Origin: Hirsutella rhossiliensis
Taxonomy: Eukaryota > Ascomycota > Sordariomycetes > Hypocreales > Ophiocordycipitaceae
Assembly (NCBI RefSeq): GCF_020360975.1
Contig: NW_025408667.1
Location: 558,001-622,000, forward strand
Direction of reading: 5' to 3'
Length of the DNA: 64,000 bases
Shown here: positions 13,401 to 23,626 of the stretch, in pieces
How the letters are laid out: the number at the start of each line of letters is the position of its first letter
Numbering within the stretch: position 1 is the stretch's first letter
The notes under the pieces: model-generated
The model's database searches: none
What the model was told of the DNA's origin: nothing
The model's input: only the letters and a program-made list of their open reading frames with translations
Program-made: the position numbers and the translations under genes

Positions 13401-14030
13401 ACTAGCTTATAATAGCTTAGTTATAGAAACAACTAAGCTCTTACTGGCATACGCCAATTACGGATATAACCTAGAAGCATTTAAGGTCACCCGATAAGGA
13501 CTATAAGCGGAACGAGCGATACTATAAGCAGATTAGCTACGAAAATTGCATAAAGAAATATAATAAGAACTTTAATTCGTTAGAGAACGAATGTCTACTT
13601 ACTATAATCGGAAAAGATTATAAGGACTAATCTTTCGAGGGAGATATAGTCCTCGTACGACGAAACATTAAAACAAAACGACTAAGCAATAAATTGGATT
13701 TTAAGAAACTTAGACCGTTTAAGGTTAAGAAAACCATTTTAAAAGTCAACTACGAACTTTCGCTACTAATAATAATGCGGATATACCCGATATTTTATAT
13801 CTTATTATTAGAACTAGCGCTACGAAACGCTAAACTATAGGAAAAAATCGAAGTTAACGACGATTAGGAATATAAAGCCGAACAAATACTAGACATAAGA
13901 AAACAAGGTTAGTAATAGGAATACCTTATTAAGTAGAAGGGATATAGACTAGAAGAAAATACCTAGGAACTACTTAAGCACTTAACCTACTACGGTTCTC
14001 TGCTTCGATAGTTCTATTAGCAAAATCCAC
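10461..14030 (+). pseudogene. Gypsy-A pol: protease, RT, RNase H, integrase, chromodomain
   Basis: Domains in Ty3/Gypsy order. Aspartic protease at about 10490-10790, with LLDYSAIGNYV near 10510 and LILGLL near 10740. RT at about 11390-11910, with KNGKLRLVINYRRLND, LDLKGAYNLIRI and VVYLDNILIFSD (the catalytic YLDD read as YLDN after mutation). RNase H at about 12170-12540 (FYSKKLYSAELNY near 12260). Zinc-binding and catalytic integrase at about 12790-13500 (FDYIIKLLL near 13005; SNHGLPNEIVSNRG near 13170). A C-terminal chromodomain lies at about 13920-14030 (KGYRLEENT near 13940), which in chromoviruses directs integration to heterochromatin. Stops are dominated by TAA/TAG at former Gln and Trp. 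The 3' end converges with the antisense gene. Confidence 0.93.
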
Positions 14031-14648
14031 CCTAGGCATCGTAAAATCGCCCAACGAACTAATAGCATTCTAATCAATTACATTAAATCTACCTATAGAC
14101 TGAACATCGACCACCGCTTTAGATTCTTAGCGCTTAGCCTCGTTAAGGTCGTCTAAGGAACGAAGGCCCCGACGGACTATCTTAGTACCCTTCGTCTTTA
14201 GCTAGCGCTTTTAACGGCGAAGCCGCGCTAAACGAGCTAAGGCTTTATTTAGGTCGGCTTAAGCTTTTAATATTCGCTCCTTAGCAATTTCTTCTTCTTT
14301 ATCTAATCGATCGGACTCTAGATTTATTCGGGACACTAGGAGACACGTTAGCTGCAAATAATAGGCAGGACAACAAAGTCACCTACGGGAGCTGATCGCT
14401 ACACCCGACGCATCGCAGGAACGACCCCGCCGCATACATTCGGCACACTTAGAAGATTTCTCTAGCATTTTATAGCGGAAGCCGCGCGACGAACAGAAAG
14501 AACACGGTATAACGTCGAAACTAAGACGATTAATAGACTTAGCTAAACGAATGCGCTTAAGGGTCTTACGAGAACGATCCTTCGATACGCGACTAGATAT
14601 ACTATTAGCAGCATATCCTAAGGGATAGAAAGGACGAACGGGGAACAC
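13974..14648 (-). pseudogene. Antisense spliced gene of Gypsy-A: Zn2Cys6-like plus coiled coil
   Basis: Two exons on the strand opposite to gag-pol. Exon 1 (14648-14387) is fully open from its ATG. A 51-bp intron (14386-14336) begins GTAGGT, has the branch signal GCTAAC and ends CCTAG. Exon 2 (14335 to 13974) continues in frame with five internal TAA/TAG codons, all plausible RIP products of CAA, CAG or TGG. Exon 1 has a basic N terminus (RSRKTLKRIRLAK) and the cysteine array CSFC, RGFRYK, KCAEC, RGRSCD. If the Tyr is a RIP-mutated Cys (TGY to TAY) this is C-X2-C-X6-C-X8-C-X2-C-X6-C, the fungal binuclear-cluster spacing. Exon 2 encodes a highly charged Lys/Glu/Arg/Leu-rich, probably coiled-coil segment (about 14315-14130) and a C-terminal tail. 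Total about 207 residues. Function unknown; DNA binding is inferred only from the spacing. It ends over the pol chromodomain, tail to tail. Confidence 0.72.
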
Positions 14649-14668
14649 ATATACGCGCGATAAGGGTA

Positions 14669-14676
14669 TATTTATA
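14669..14676 (-). promoter_or_regulatory. TATA box for the Gypsy-A antisense gene
   Basis: TATAAATA on the minus strand, about 20 bp upstream of the antisense ATG at 14648 and just inside the 3' LTR boundary. A short leader would be implied. Inference from sequence only. Confidence 0.45.
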
Positions 14677-14735
14677 CACGGCGGCTAAGGCAGCAGCAGG
14701 TCTTGCGGACAAGACTAAAAGGAGGGGAGACATCG

Positions 14736-15205
14736 TGTTACGACTACGGTTAGCGGGCCGTAGGAGAGCCGGCCACGTTTACGTAATAAGGCGGCTCGGA
14801 ACAATAGTCGGGACGAGAAGTCACTTAGGCTTAGCTCACCCGGAGCGTACGTGAGCCAAGTGAGCCTTATATAGATAGATCACTATTTAGGAGCATGGCT
14901 CACGAGTGAGCTATAGTGAGCCACGAAGGGGATCACGGCTAGGACCGTGATCTAAGGACAGTCTCTACGGGTATATATAGCCACCTACTTTCACTCCTTT
15001 AGACAGATAGCTCTCTAGCTTTTAACACAGATCTTTATTACGATTCTATCTCTGATTCTAATCACCTAGTTACAGTCTACGGTCTACGACCTCCGACTTA
15101 TCACCAACGTAATATACTTATCATTGCTTAGACCACGCCCTATTATATCTGCCAACATAAACCCCTCGATAGGTTTATCCCTTAGGAATAACACCGGTCG
15201 TTATA
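14736..15205 (+). repeat. Gypsy-A 3' LTR (470 bp)
   Basis: Direct repeat of 7382-7848, ending GGTCGTTATA and followed by the target duplication TAAAG. Less RIPed than the 5' LTR. Confidence 0.96.
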
Positions 15206-15210
15206 TAAAG

Positions 15211-16705
15211 ACGCTAACTACTTTATTTCCTTAACGCCCCTAAGAATAATAAGTATAAATACTTAGGAGCGTATATAAGGGGTAGTAAATAATTATTTAA
15301 AGAAGGAAGTATATAAGTAAGAATAGGAAAGAGCTAAACGAGCAGCTTATAAGTAAAGAAAGGAATAAATAACGCGAAGGGAAGGGATTATAGTAAAGGA
15401 GAAAAGTTCTATTAACGGTTTATTTACTTACTTACGTACTTAGGAAGAGAGCCTTACTTATTATTATCGCGCCCTTTTTATTAGTATCTTAGGTCGGAAA
15501 GTTACTAAGGAGGAGTTTAATAAGTAAGTTCGTACCCCTATAGATATTAGCCTATTAAAGGGATAAGACCCTTAGCGCTCCTTATCTAACTTCCCTCTAA
15601 GTATACTTAAATGCTTTATAAAGGCTTAAATTATTTAATTATATATCTTCCTTAATTATAGTTAATTTAAATTTAAATGTTTTCCCCTTTAAAGTAAAGG
15701 TCGCTAGTTACGCGACTTTAGTAAAGATAAAGAGGTATAGAGTAAAGAAATCTCTAAGACTTATATTAATAACCTAAGACTCTTAGAGCTATATATAAGA
15801 CCGATAATTAGATAATTATATTGTTAATTACTCTATTAATCCTTAGCTATATACTACGCGTGCTTTAAGTATATAGCCTTATCTTAGTTAAACTAGCTAA
15901 AAAGGAAATAGATTACTTAATTAATTTAATCCTTAATATAGAACCCCTTTATAGACCGATTTACTATTTATTATAAAGGGAACTCTAAGTATTACGCGAC
16001 TAGATCTAAGATATAATAAGAAGGAAAATAATCTAAGAGTTAAAGAGCCTAGCTAGGGCGCTTATCCTTTTCGTTTAAAAAAAGGATAGTACTTTATAGC
16101 TATATATAGACTACTAAGGACTTCACTAGGTTATATAAAAGAGTTAGTACCCTTTACCTTTTATTTCGGAGATTATTAACTGCTATTAAAGAGCTAAGTA
16201 TTTTTCTAAGATTAATATATAAGTTATATATATTAACATATTTAAATTTAAGAAAGAGAAAAATAAAAAACTGCTTTTTAAACGCGTTATAGATATTTTA
16301 AATACCTAGTAATACCCTTTAAACTTACTAATATACTAGCTATATTTTAAAGCTATATCTATTAAGCGCTTAAAGGGATTATAAATATAATTTATATAGT
16401 CTACCTTAACGATATCCTTATATACTTTAAAATAAGAAAAGAATATACTAAATACTTAGGATAAGTAATAGAAAGGCTAAGGGCTATAGAGCTCTATATA
16501 AAACTATTAAAGTATATCTTTTATTAATAGTTAGTTAAGTTCCTTAGGTTTATTTTATCTATTAATAGGGTATTAATAAACCCTTAATAAGTAGAGGCAA
16601 TTACTTAATAGCTTAAACCTATAACCTACTATAATATTTAGGTTTTCCTTAGGTTCTATAATTTTTACTAACGATTTATATATAGGTACTTAAGAGTTAT
16701 AGTAC
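15211..16705 (+). pseudogene. Gypsy-B: protease-RT region
   Basis: Continuation of Gypsy-B after the Gypsy-A insertion. A degenerate stretch (15211-15880, presumably gag end and protease) leads into RT: LINLILNIEPLYRPIYYL near 15920-15975, a degenerate KKKDGSLR-type motif near 16070-16110, and VYLNDILIYF near 16402-16430 (the catalytic YLDD read as YLND). Read downstream to about 16680 it gives the RT thumb and the start of the connection, where it is cut by a solo LTR. The segment 15507-15882 recurs inverted at about 21986-22350. Many RIP stops; non-functional. Confidence 0.8.
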
Positions 16706-17179
16706 TATCGCGAAGCGTAGCTTAATTTCGTAGTTCTTAGAGATATCCCTTAGTATAAGGGACCTAGGAAGCTAAAAAATAGGTTATAAAGAAGGAGCTA
16801 AAAAGAGGTATAGAGAGGAGGGTAGGTAAGAGGGGAAGTAGAAGTAGCGATAGCTTCCTATAAAGGTAGCGAAAGATAAAACGGATATGCCGGCAACGGC
16901 TAGAAAGGAGGGGAAAAACCGGTAAAAAGCTCGGTAGTTAAAAGGATATTAGTAGCTTCTTTAAGTAGGATCTTCTTTATCAATTAAGATGCTAGACGGG
17001 TATAAAGAGAGGCGTTAGATAGAGGAAAGAAAGATAATTAAGGCAATATAATAATTACTCCCCTACCTTAATTACTGCCCCCGTAAGAATTAAATCTCTC
17101 TGCCCTGCCTATCCGACCCCTTACTTTTAATTTTACCTTTATGCATTTTTATATACTTCTTATATCTCTCTTCGCGAGA
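16706..17179 (+). mobile_element. Solo LTR of Copia-A (+), RIPed
   Basis: A 474-bp LTR beginning TATCGCGAAG and ending CTTCGCGAGA, flanked by AGTAC (16701-16705 and 17180-17184). Same family as 33901-34376. It interrupts Gypsy-B between the RT thumb and RNase H, and the coding sense resumes at 17185. It carries more TA than the 2342-2789 copy at the same sites. Confidence 0.95.
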
Positions 17180-17184
17180 AGTAC

Positions 17185-19560
17185 CCTTAACTATATTATT
17201 AAAGGGGAGTAAGAATAGGAAGAAGCTAAGGAGTATAAAGCTAAACCTTACTAAAAGGGTAGCGTTTTAAGCTCTTAAGGATACCTTTTAAGGAGCCTTA
17301 CTCCTTTAATATTATAATCTAGAAAGACATATTTATATCGAAATTAATATATTATAATTCGCGATAGTAAGGATTATCTCTTAACTTAATAATAAAGAAC
17401 GTTACTATCTAATTATATTTTAGTTAAGAAAGTTTATTAGAGCCGAACTTAATTATAGTATTTTAAACTAAGAACTATTTATTATTATTAAGTTATTTAA
17501 ATACTAGTAATATTACGTTAAAGGGGTAGCGTATAAAGTAAAGGTATTATTAGACTATTATAACCTTTAGACGTTTATATACTAAACTACTTTAAATAGG
17601 AGGTAAGTAAGATAGTATATATATTTAGTACTATTTAACTTTATAATTAAGTATTATATAAGTAAATTAAACCTAGTAAACGCGCTATTAAGAATACCTA
17701 GATATAAAGGTAAGAAGCCCTTATCTATAAAACTATTACTAGATCTATAAGCGAAGCTAGCTACGATTAATACTATATCCCTATAAAGGGATAATAAGGC
17801 GTTTTTATAGGTAAAGAGATACTTAACCTTAAGTTAATATAAGCGTAGTAAAGTACCTTTATATAAGGAGAATATATAAGCTTATTTATAGTAAAACTAT
17901 AGTAATTTAGGCGCGAGACTTAAATAATTAGCTAATTAAGCTAAAGAGAGAGCTAGTTATAAATAGTTACTCTTAAGAAAAACCGCTAAAGAAGCAGCCT
18001 ACTATATAAAGGTTTATATAGTAAAAGTTCTAGAACTATTACTAGAGTTACTAAAACGTACTTAGTTAGTTAATATAGCGATTAATAAGCTAAAGGAGAC
18101 TAAAGACTTCTTAAAAAGGAAGGGTTTTTAGTTAATACGCTTAGATAAACTACTACTATAAAAGGGTCGTATTATAGTACCTCTAAAAGTAGCCTTATAA
18201 TAAGAGCTAATATAGCTCTTTTATAACGATCTATTAGTAAAATACTTTAGCTCTTAATAAACTAATAAACTACTAGCGAGGAACTTCTATTAAAATAGAA
18301 TAATAAAAGATATAAATAAATACGTTTATTTATACTTAGTATATTAAGGTATAGTATCTAAGAGGCATCGCCCTTATAGTACTATATAATCGCTACTATA
18401 TCTTATATAACTATAGGAAGAATTATTAATAAACTTTACTATAGGTCTACCTAAAGTATAGTATAATAGATAAAAAGTTAATACGATCTTAGTAATCGTA
18501 GACTAATATACTAAGTATTACTTCTTCTTTTTTATCTCTAAGATAATAATAGCTTTAAAGCTAGTAGAATTATTCTATTACTAAGTTAAATTAATATATA
18601 GACCTCCGAAAGGCATTATCTTAGATAGAAGGTCCTTATTTATAAGTAAGTTCTAGTTTAATCTCTATTTTATCTTATAAGTAAAATATAGGCTATTAAT
18701 AGTATTTTACTTATAAACTAATAAGTAAACGGAATAAATAAACTAAGCTATATAGTACTACTTAAGATACTTTATTAACTTAAAATAAACTAACTAAGCG
18801 TTACTTTAATATATTACTTAATTTATATATAATAGTATAAAGAATATAATAACTAAGTTATTACTTAATAAAGCGTTAATAAGTTACTAACTAAACTTCT
18901 ATATTAATATTAAGGACGTTATTATTTAAAGGGGGGTACCTAAAGTAAGAGTAAGAGTTACTAGGCTATATAAGCTATAAAAGAGGCTTAAGAAATACTA
19001 AAGAAAGGCTATTAAATCGTAAGTAAAATACTATAATTTAAAGTACTAACCGCTTATACTAAAAGTAAGAGACCTTATAGTATTATTAATAAAGAACCTA
19101 TACTTTTAAGACGAAAAAAGAAAACTCTTACCTAAGTATATTAGACTATTTTAGGTCTTATAAGCTATTAAAAAGTAAGTATATTATCTTATACTTCTTA
19201 AAAAGTACTTACGCCGCTATAATGTTTTCTATATTAGTCTCTTAAAGTTATAGAAAGAGTATAAAGGTACTAATAAAGATAGCGAAACCCTATTAATACT
19301 AAACTTATAGGATAATAAAGGTAAATAGAAAGTCTAAGAGATTAAAGACTAAAAGAGATTTAAGGGCGATACCTTTTTCCTTACTAAATAAAAAGGATAG
19401 CTAGCTAAGTATAATTAATAGGTCGATATTAAAGATATAGCGAATAGCTAAGACCTTATTAAAGAATATATTACTAGCTTAACTAGGAAAAAAAGGTATA
19501 AGACTAAGTAAGGTAAGGAAACCTATTAGTATAGGGATATACTACTAAATTAGTAACGAA
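17185..19560 (+). pseudogene. Gypsy-B: RNase H, integrase, chromodomain
   Basis: Continuation of Gypsy-B pol. RNase H at about 17240-17640, an H2C2 relic at about 18260-18400 ending in KRHRPY near 18362, and a catalytic integrase core at about 18430-18900 with ILVIVD near 18483 and PPKGIILDRRSLF near 18602-18640. The integrase C-terminal part lies at about 19050-19280. A chromodomain-like segment, KRFKGDTFFLTKQKGQ with RIP stops restored, lies near 19350-19400 and is followed by DLIKEYITS. Pol appears to end near 19560. A Ty3/Gypsy chromovirus lineage distinct from Gypsy-A and Gypsy-D by sequence. Confidence 0.85.
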
Positions 19561-19564
19561 TCCT

Positions 19565-21290
19565 TATTAAATCGCTATTAACTTATTAATATATTAGTAT
19601 ACTTAAACGTCTTATAACTATATATAAAATAGTAAAATAAGAAAATAAGGGAAAACTATCTATACTACCTATTAAATATTATTAAGGAAAATAAAACTAA
19701 ACTATAACTCTATTAAGGCCTTAATAATAAAGGAGAGAAGGATAGTTATAACTAAATAAAAGAAAGATAAGACCTATCTATTACTTTTAACTACTTCTTT
19801 TCTTCGCTAATATAGTAGGAACTAACTAAGGCGCTTCCTTTACTATATTAAATACCTTTAGAAATAATAGAACTACCTTATCTTTTACTCCTTCCTTATC
19901 TTCTATATTAAGGCCGATCTCTATTAATATAGTACTTACCTTAGCCTTAGTAAATAGTAAGGCGTATTACTAAGAAGTATAGCCTATATCGCTATCGATA
20001 AAGTAGAGTTTTAACTAGGATTCCTAGGCTTAGTACTCTAGGCTTATATAAGCGATATTAAATAAGGGTATAGGGTTAAAGCGAATAATAAGCTCGCGGC
20101 GCTTATTAATTAGCGTATAGTAGTTAGTACGCTTAACCTAGTATATTATTAGGCGGTCGCTAATAAAAAGGTCGGATAAAACTTATAACTATAGACTTTT
20201 ATATACTTATAGTCTTAAAGGACTTATAATAAGCCGCTTTAGCGGCGTTAAAAGCCTTAGCTAAATACTATACTATAATAGTAAGATAGTATTAATTACC
20301 CTCCTTAAAAATAAGTATACCTATATCTAAGCTATTATCCTTAGTATTCTTATTATTAGTCTTTAGCTTATTAAGCTTATATAAGTACTCTACGATAGTA
20401 ACTATATTAGCCCGGTTACTAAATATAAAAGTAGCGGCCTTAAGAAAGATTAGCTTATTAATTATAATATTTAAAGTTAAAGGGAAACTTACTTAGTTAT
20501 AAGTTATAGTATATCTATAATACTACTTATAGCGCGTTAAGGAAACCCCTAAGAAAATATAGCTAATTAAAAGCACTTTAATAAGCTTAAGCTTAGTTAT
20601 ACTATACTCTTTAACGACTATCCTAAAATAATATATATACTAGAGCTTATAAGGGATAACCCCTTAAGCTTTAACTAAGTAGGCTTTAGCCTTAGATTAA
20701 GTACGCTTTTTTATAAGAGCGCGACCGCCTTATACTACTACTTAAGTGCCCTTATTTTTAGCGCCGCTATTCTTAGGTTTATTAGTAAGAGGAGTTAAAT
20801 CGCGGCTATATTAATTATTACTATTATCGTTATCTTACCTTTTATTTAGCTAGGTATTAGGATTATCTTAGCCTTTATTTAGCTAGGCCTTATCGTTAAT
20901 ATTAGCTTACCTATTTTAGGGAGCGGCCTAAGCGATAATCTCTTATTAGCTAAAGCCGCCCTATTAAAATAAAGTAGCTAGGTTATCGGTACTTACCTAA
21001 GAGCGCCTAAGTATAGCCTCTTTACTAGTATTAATATCGCTAATAAGGGTAATAGACTTATAAGTTTCCTAGCTTATAGAGGTAGGCTTATTAGTAGTTA
21101 GAGTTAAGGTATTTAGCGGGGTAATAAGGGTACGACCCTTACTAACGTTAGGTCCTAAACTAAGAGTCTCCTAAGACTAGGATTCCCTTATACCTTTCTT
21201 AGCTTTCTTTATTAAAAGGGAACTAGTATTACTATAAGACGTTTAAGCCGATCGCTTATACTTTAAAGGTAAACCCGCCGCTACCTACTC
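19565..21290 (-). pseudogene. Minus-strand coding-like region, unrecognised
   Basis: Read from about 21290 downwards on the minus strand, with TAA/TAG as former Gln/Trp, this gives one long protein-like frame. It has a Ser/Thr/Asn/Gln-rich N-terminal part (about 21280-20780), then a globular-looking part (about 20700-19900) with stretches such as VKEYSITKLKLIKVLLISY and SLDIGILIFKEGNQYY. I recognise no family. It lies directly downstream of Gypsy-B pol and on the opposite strand, the position of the antisense genes in Gypsy-A and Gypsy-D, so it may be the Gypsy-B equivalent. An unrelated element inserted here is the alternative. Confidence 0.4.
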
Positions 21291-21985
21291 TTATATATAG
21301 CGTAAGAAATTAGTATTATAGTTCTTTATTTTTTTTTTATATAAAAGGATTATTATTAGTAAATTATCGATAAAAAGTAATATAAAAAGGTATAAGGGAT
21401 TAATAAAAAAAGGTATAAAACTCTATAGTAATTATAAGTAAAAGAGTTAAAGAAGAAAAGAAAATAAAAGAAGTAAGAGATATATATATACGCTCTTTAT
21501 ATTATAGTTACGCGGCTAATATATAAGCGATATTATAATAGTTACTTAGTAGTAACCGCTAGTATAATAACTATTAACGTTATAAAGTATAGACTAATAT
21601 ATACTTATATAGGTATATATACGCGATATATAACTAAAACTACCTCTCTTTTTAACTAAATATATATAGTATAGAGAAAGTAATATATATTAAAGATATA
21701 GTTAAGACGTTTATATAGGAAGGAAGATAATTATAAGAGTACTACTAAGAGGTATAAGCTAATAAAGTACTTAGGTATATAGTACTAATATATTAGTAGG
21801 GTATTAATAGGGAATCGTACCTACCTTACTTATAAGTTATAGACTACTTACTACTTTAACTAAAGAGGAGAAATCCCTCTTTTTATAAGCTTTAGTTTTA
21901 TAATAAAGAGAATATAATATATATAGCGTAGTACCTCTAGCTATCTCTACTACCTAACTAATCGTACTATAATATATATTCCCTT
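21291..21985. other. AT-rich sequence without recognised content
   Basis: Contains A/T homopolymer runs (21327-21337) and TA-rich stretches. It could hold a promoter for the minus-strand frame or a Gypsy-B LTR, but no matching LTR was found elsewhere in the window. Confidence 0.4.
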
Positions 21986-22350
21986 GTAATACTTAAAGTA
22001 TATATAGTATATAGCTAAGGATTAATAAAGTAATTAACTATATAAATATTTAATTATTAGTATTATATATAGCTCTAAGGGTCTTAGGTTATTAATATAA
22101 GTCTTAGAGATTTCTTTACTTTATACCTCTTTATCTTAACTAAAGTTATATAACTAGTAGCTTTTACTTTAAAGGGAAAAATAAATATTTAAATTAACTA
22201 TAATTAAGAAAGATATTTAATTAAATAATCCGCGCTTTTATAAAGCCTTTAAGTATATATAAGGGGGGGTAGATAGGAAACGCTAAGGGTCTTATCCCTT
22301 TAATAGGCTAATATCTATAAGGGTATAATCTTACCTATTAAACTATATAA
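21986..22350 (-). mobile_element. Inverted fragment of Gypsy-B
   Basis: About 365 bp whose reverse complement matches 15507-15882, for example TAGCCTATTAAAGGGATAAG and the run around CTTATATTAATAACCTAAGA. Homology ends at about 21986 on one side and at the LINE junction (about 22350) on the other. It is therefore a truncated second Gypsy-B copy in opposite orientation, or part of an inverted rearrangement. Confidence 0.65.
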
Positions 22351-22352
22351 TA

Positions 22353-23086
22353 AAAAAGAGGTTAAAAGGGCCTTAGCTAGCTAAGGCTAGTAAGGGCCCC
22401 TTATAATAAAAAGGCTACTACTAATAGCCTAACTCTTATAATAGCCCTTCTTATTAATAAGGGACTTTAACCTATACTACCTTTATTAAAACCCTTTTAT
22501 AAAACTCTTTAAGGCCTATAAGGTAAAAGCCCTTATTAGCTAGCTCGACCGCTATAAGGCTTCCTTACTAATAGACCTTAAGGTAGCTATAAAAGGTACT
22601 TATTAAAGGAAAAGCTTAAAAGGGGCCTTAGTTATAGACCTTACTTTTTATAGCCCTTTTAAATAGCTAACCTAGGCTTACTTCCGCTTCTTAGAGGCTA
22701 TAGGATTAGATTATAAGCCTATAGCCTTTAAAGCTAGCTTAAGGGGCCTTAATAGGCCCTTACTAGCTAGGCCTACTACTTATAATTATAGGAAAGTAAA
22801 CTAAAAGGTATTTTCGAAATACTTAGCTAAGAAGGAATAGGACCTCCTTATAGCTATAAAGAGGGCTATAAAAGAAAATAACTTAAAAGAGATAGCTTCC
22901 CTTTTAATAAGAACTATTATAGAGGCCTTAAATATAGCTATACTAAAAAAAAGGCCTTATAAGGGATCTAAGCTTTAGTAAACTAACGAGCTAACCTACC
23001 TTTAAAAAGCCCTAAGCTTAGCTTAATAGGCTTATAAGCTAGCTTAAGATAAGGAGAGCGAGAAGAGCTTTATAAAGGCCTAAAAT
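22353..23086 (+). pseudogene. LINE piece 1: endonuclease C-terminal half and linker
   Basis: AP-endonuclease relics: FLLIRDFNLYYLY near 22455-22495 (family GDFN), ALVIDLTF near 22626-22650, and GLDYKPIAFKASL near 22708-22745 (family SDH). These are followed by the linker to RT (TYNYRKVN near 22775). Catalytic residues are altered by RIP. The piece ends at the Gypsy-D1 target site AAAAT. Confidence 0.8.
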
Positions 23087-23272
23087 TATTATAGAGTAGG
23101 TAGAGGCGTATATATAGGTGCCGTCCGTAGGATAATATTAATAAGCTATATAGAGCTCTTCTATACGCGGCTAGCCCGCCCTTATACTTATAGGATCCGG
23201 CCCTCTATATATAACTATACGGCTTAGGCCGCGGCCTAAGCCTATTACCTATAATAGTTAAAGACTCTTATA
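23087..23272 (-). repeat. Gypsy-D1 3' LTR (186 bp)
   Basis: Matches 29229-29414, 54126-54311, 60857-61042 and 62351-62536 (the last inverted), all exactly 186 bp. In element sense it begins TATAAGAGTC and ends CTATAATA, consistent with TG...CA termini after RIP. Confidence 0.96.
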
Positions 23273-23575
23273 TAATGCCCTCCCTTAAGCGCGGCGTAGC
23301 GCTGCCCTATTAACGGCTCCTATATAATTATGCCTATACCGCGGGCTCTTCCCTGCCCTTTCCCGTTAATAGGGCCGGCCCTACTAGCCCTATTATCCCT
23401 GCGCCTATTAGCCTAAGCAGCCGGGACCCGGCTCTATACTTATCGGCCGGCTAGCCGTTTAAATAAGGGCGTAACCTATTATATACGCCCCTAAGTAGCC
23501 GGCGGCTAGTCCGGACCTACGTAAGCCTTAGGTTGCCCGTCCCCTCTACCTTAGGCAGTATCCTTTACTAAGGGG

Positions 23576-23625
23576 TATATAAGGCGGCATCCCCCCCTTC
23601 CCCCTTCCCTTCCTTCTCTCCCTTC
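23576..23625 (+). promoter_or_regulatory. Antisense promoter in Gypsy-D1: TATA box and pyrimidine tract
   Basis: TATATAA at 23576-23582 is followed by a nearly pure pyrimidine tract at 23590-23625, a combination typical of fungal promoters and start regions. The same arrangement, with the same TATATAAGGCGG-like core, occurs in Gypsy-D2 (about 54612-54665) and inverted in Gypsy-D3 (about 61985-62045). It faces against gag-pol and lies upstream of the spliced antisense gene. Confidence 0.55.
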
Positions 23626-23626
23626 T

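Larger units (their letters stand above)
7382..15205 (+). mobile_element. Gypsy-A, complete Ty3/Gypsy element
   Basis: A complete 7824-bp LTR retrotransposon flanked by the target duplication TAAAG (7377-7381, 15206-15210). Its LTRs begin TGTTACGAC and end GTCGTTATA, so their termini form an inverted repeat. Between them lie gag (7970 onward), a protease-RT-RNase H-integrase-chromodomain polyprotein on the + strand, an antisense gene on the minus strand (13974-14648), and a purine tract AAGGAGGGGAGA just before the 3' LTR. It is inserted in Gypsy-B. RIP is present but milder than in the neighbours: many CA and TG dinucleotides survive, especially in the 3' LTR and in the antisense gene. No primer-binding site was identified with confidence downstream of 7848. 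Confidence 0.95.

Noticed and set aside
15507..15882. Interpreted at first as an LTR of Gypsy-B
   Set aside because: Its only other copy is inverted, there are no TG/CA-type ends or target duplications, and reading continues into RT on its right.
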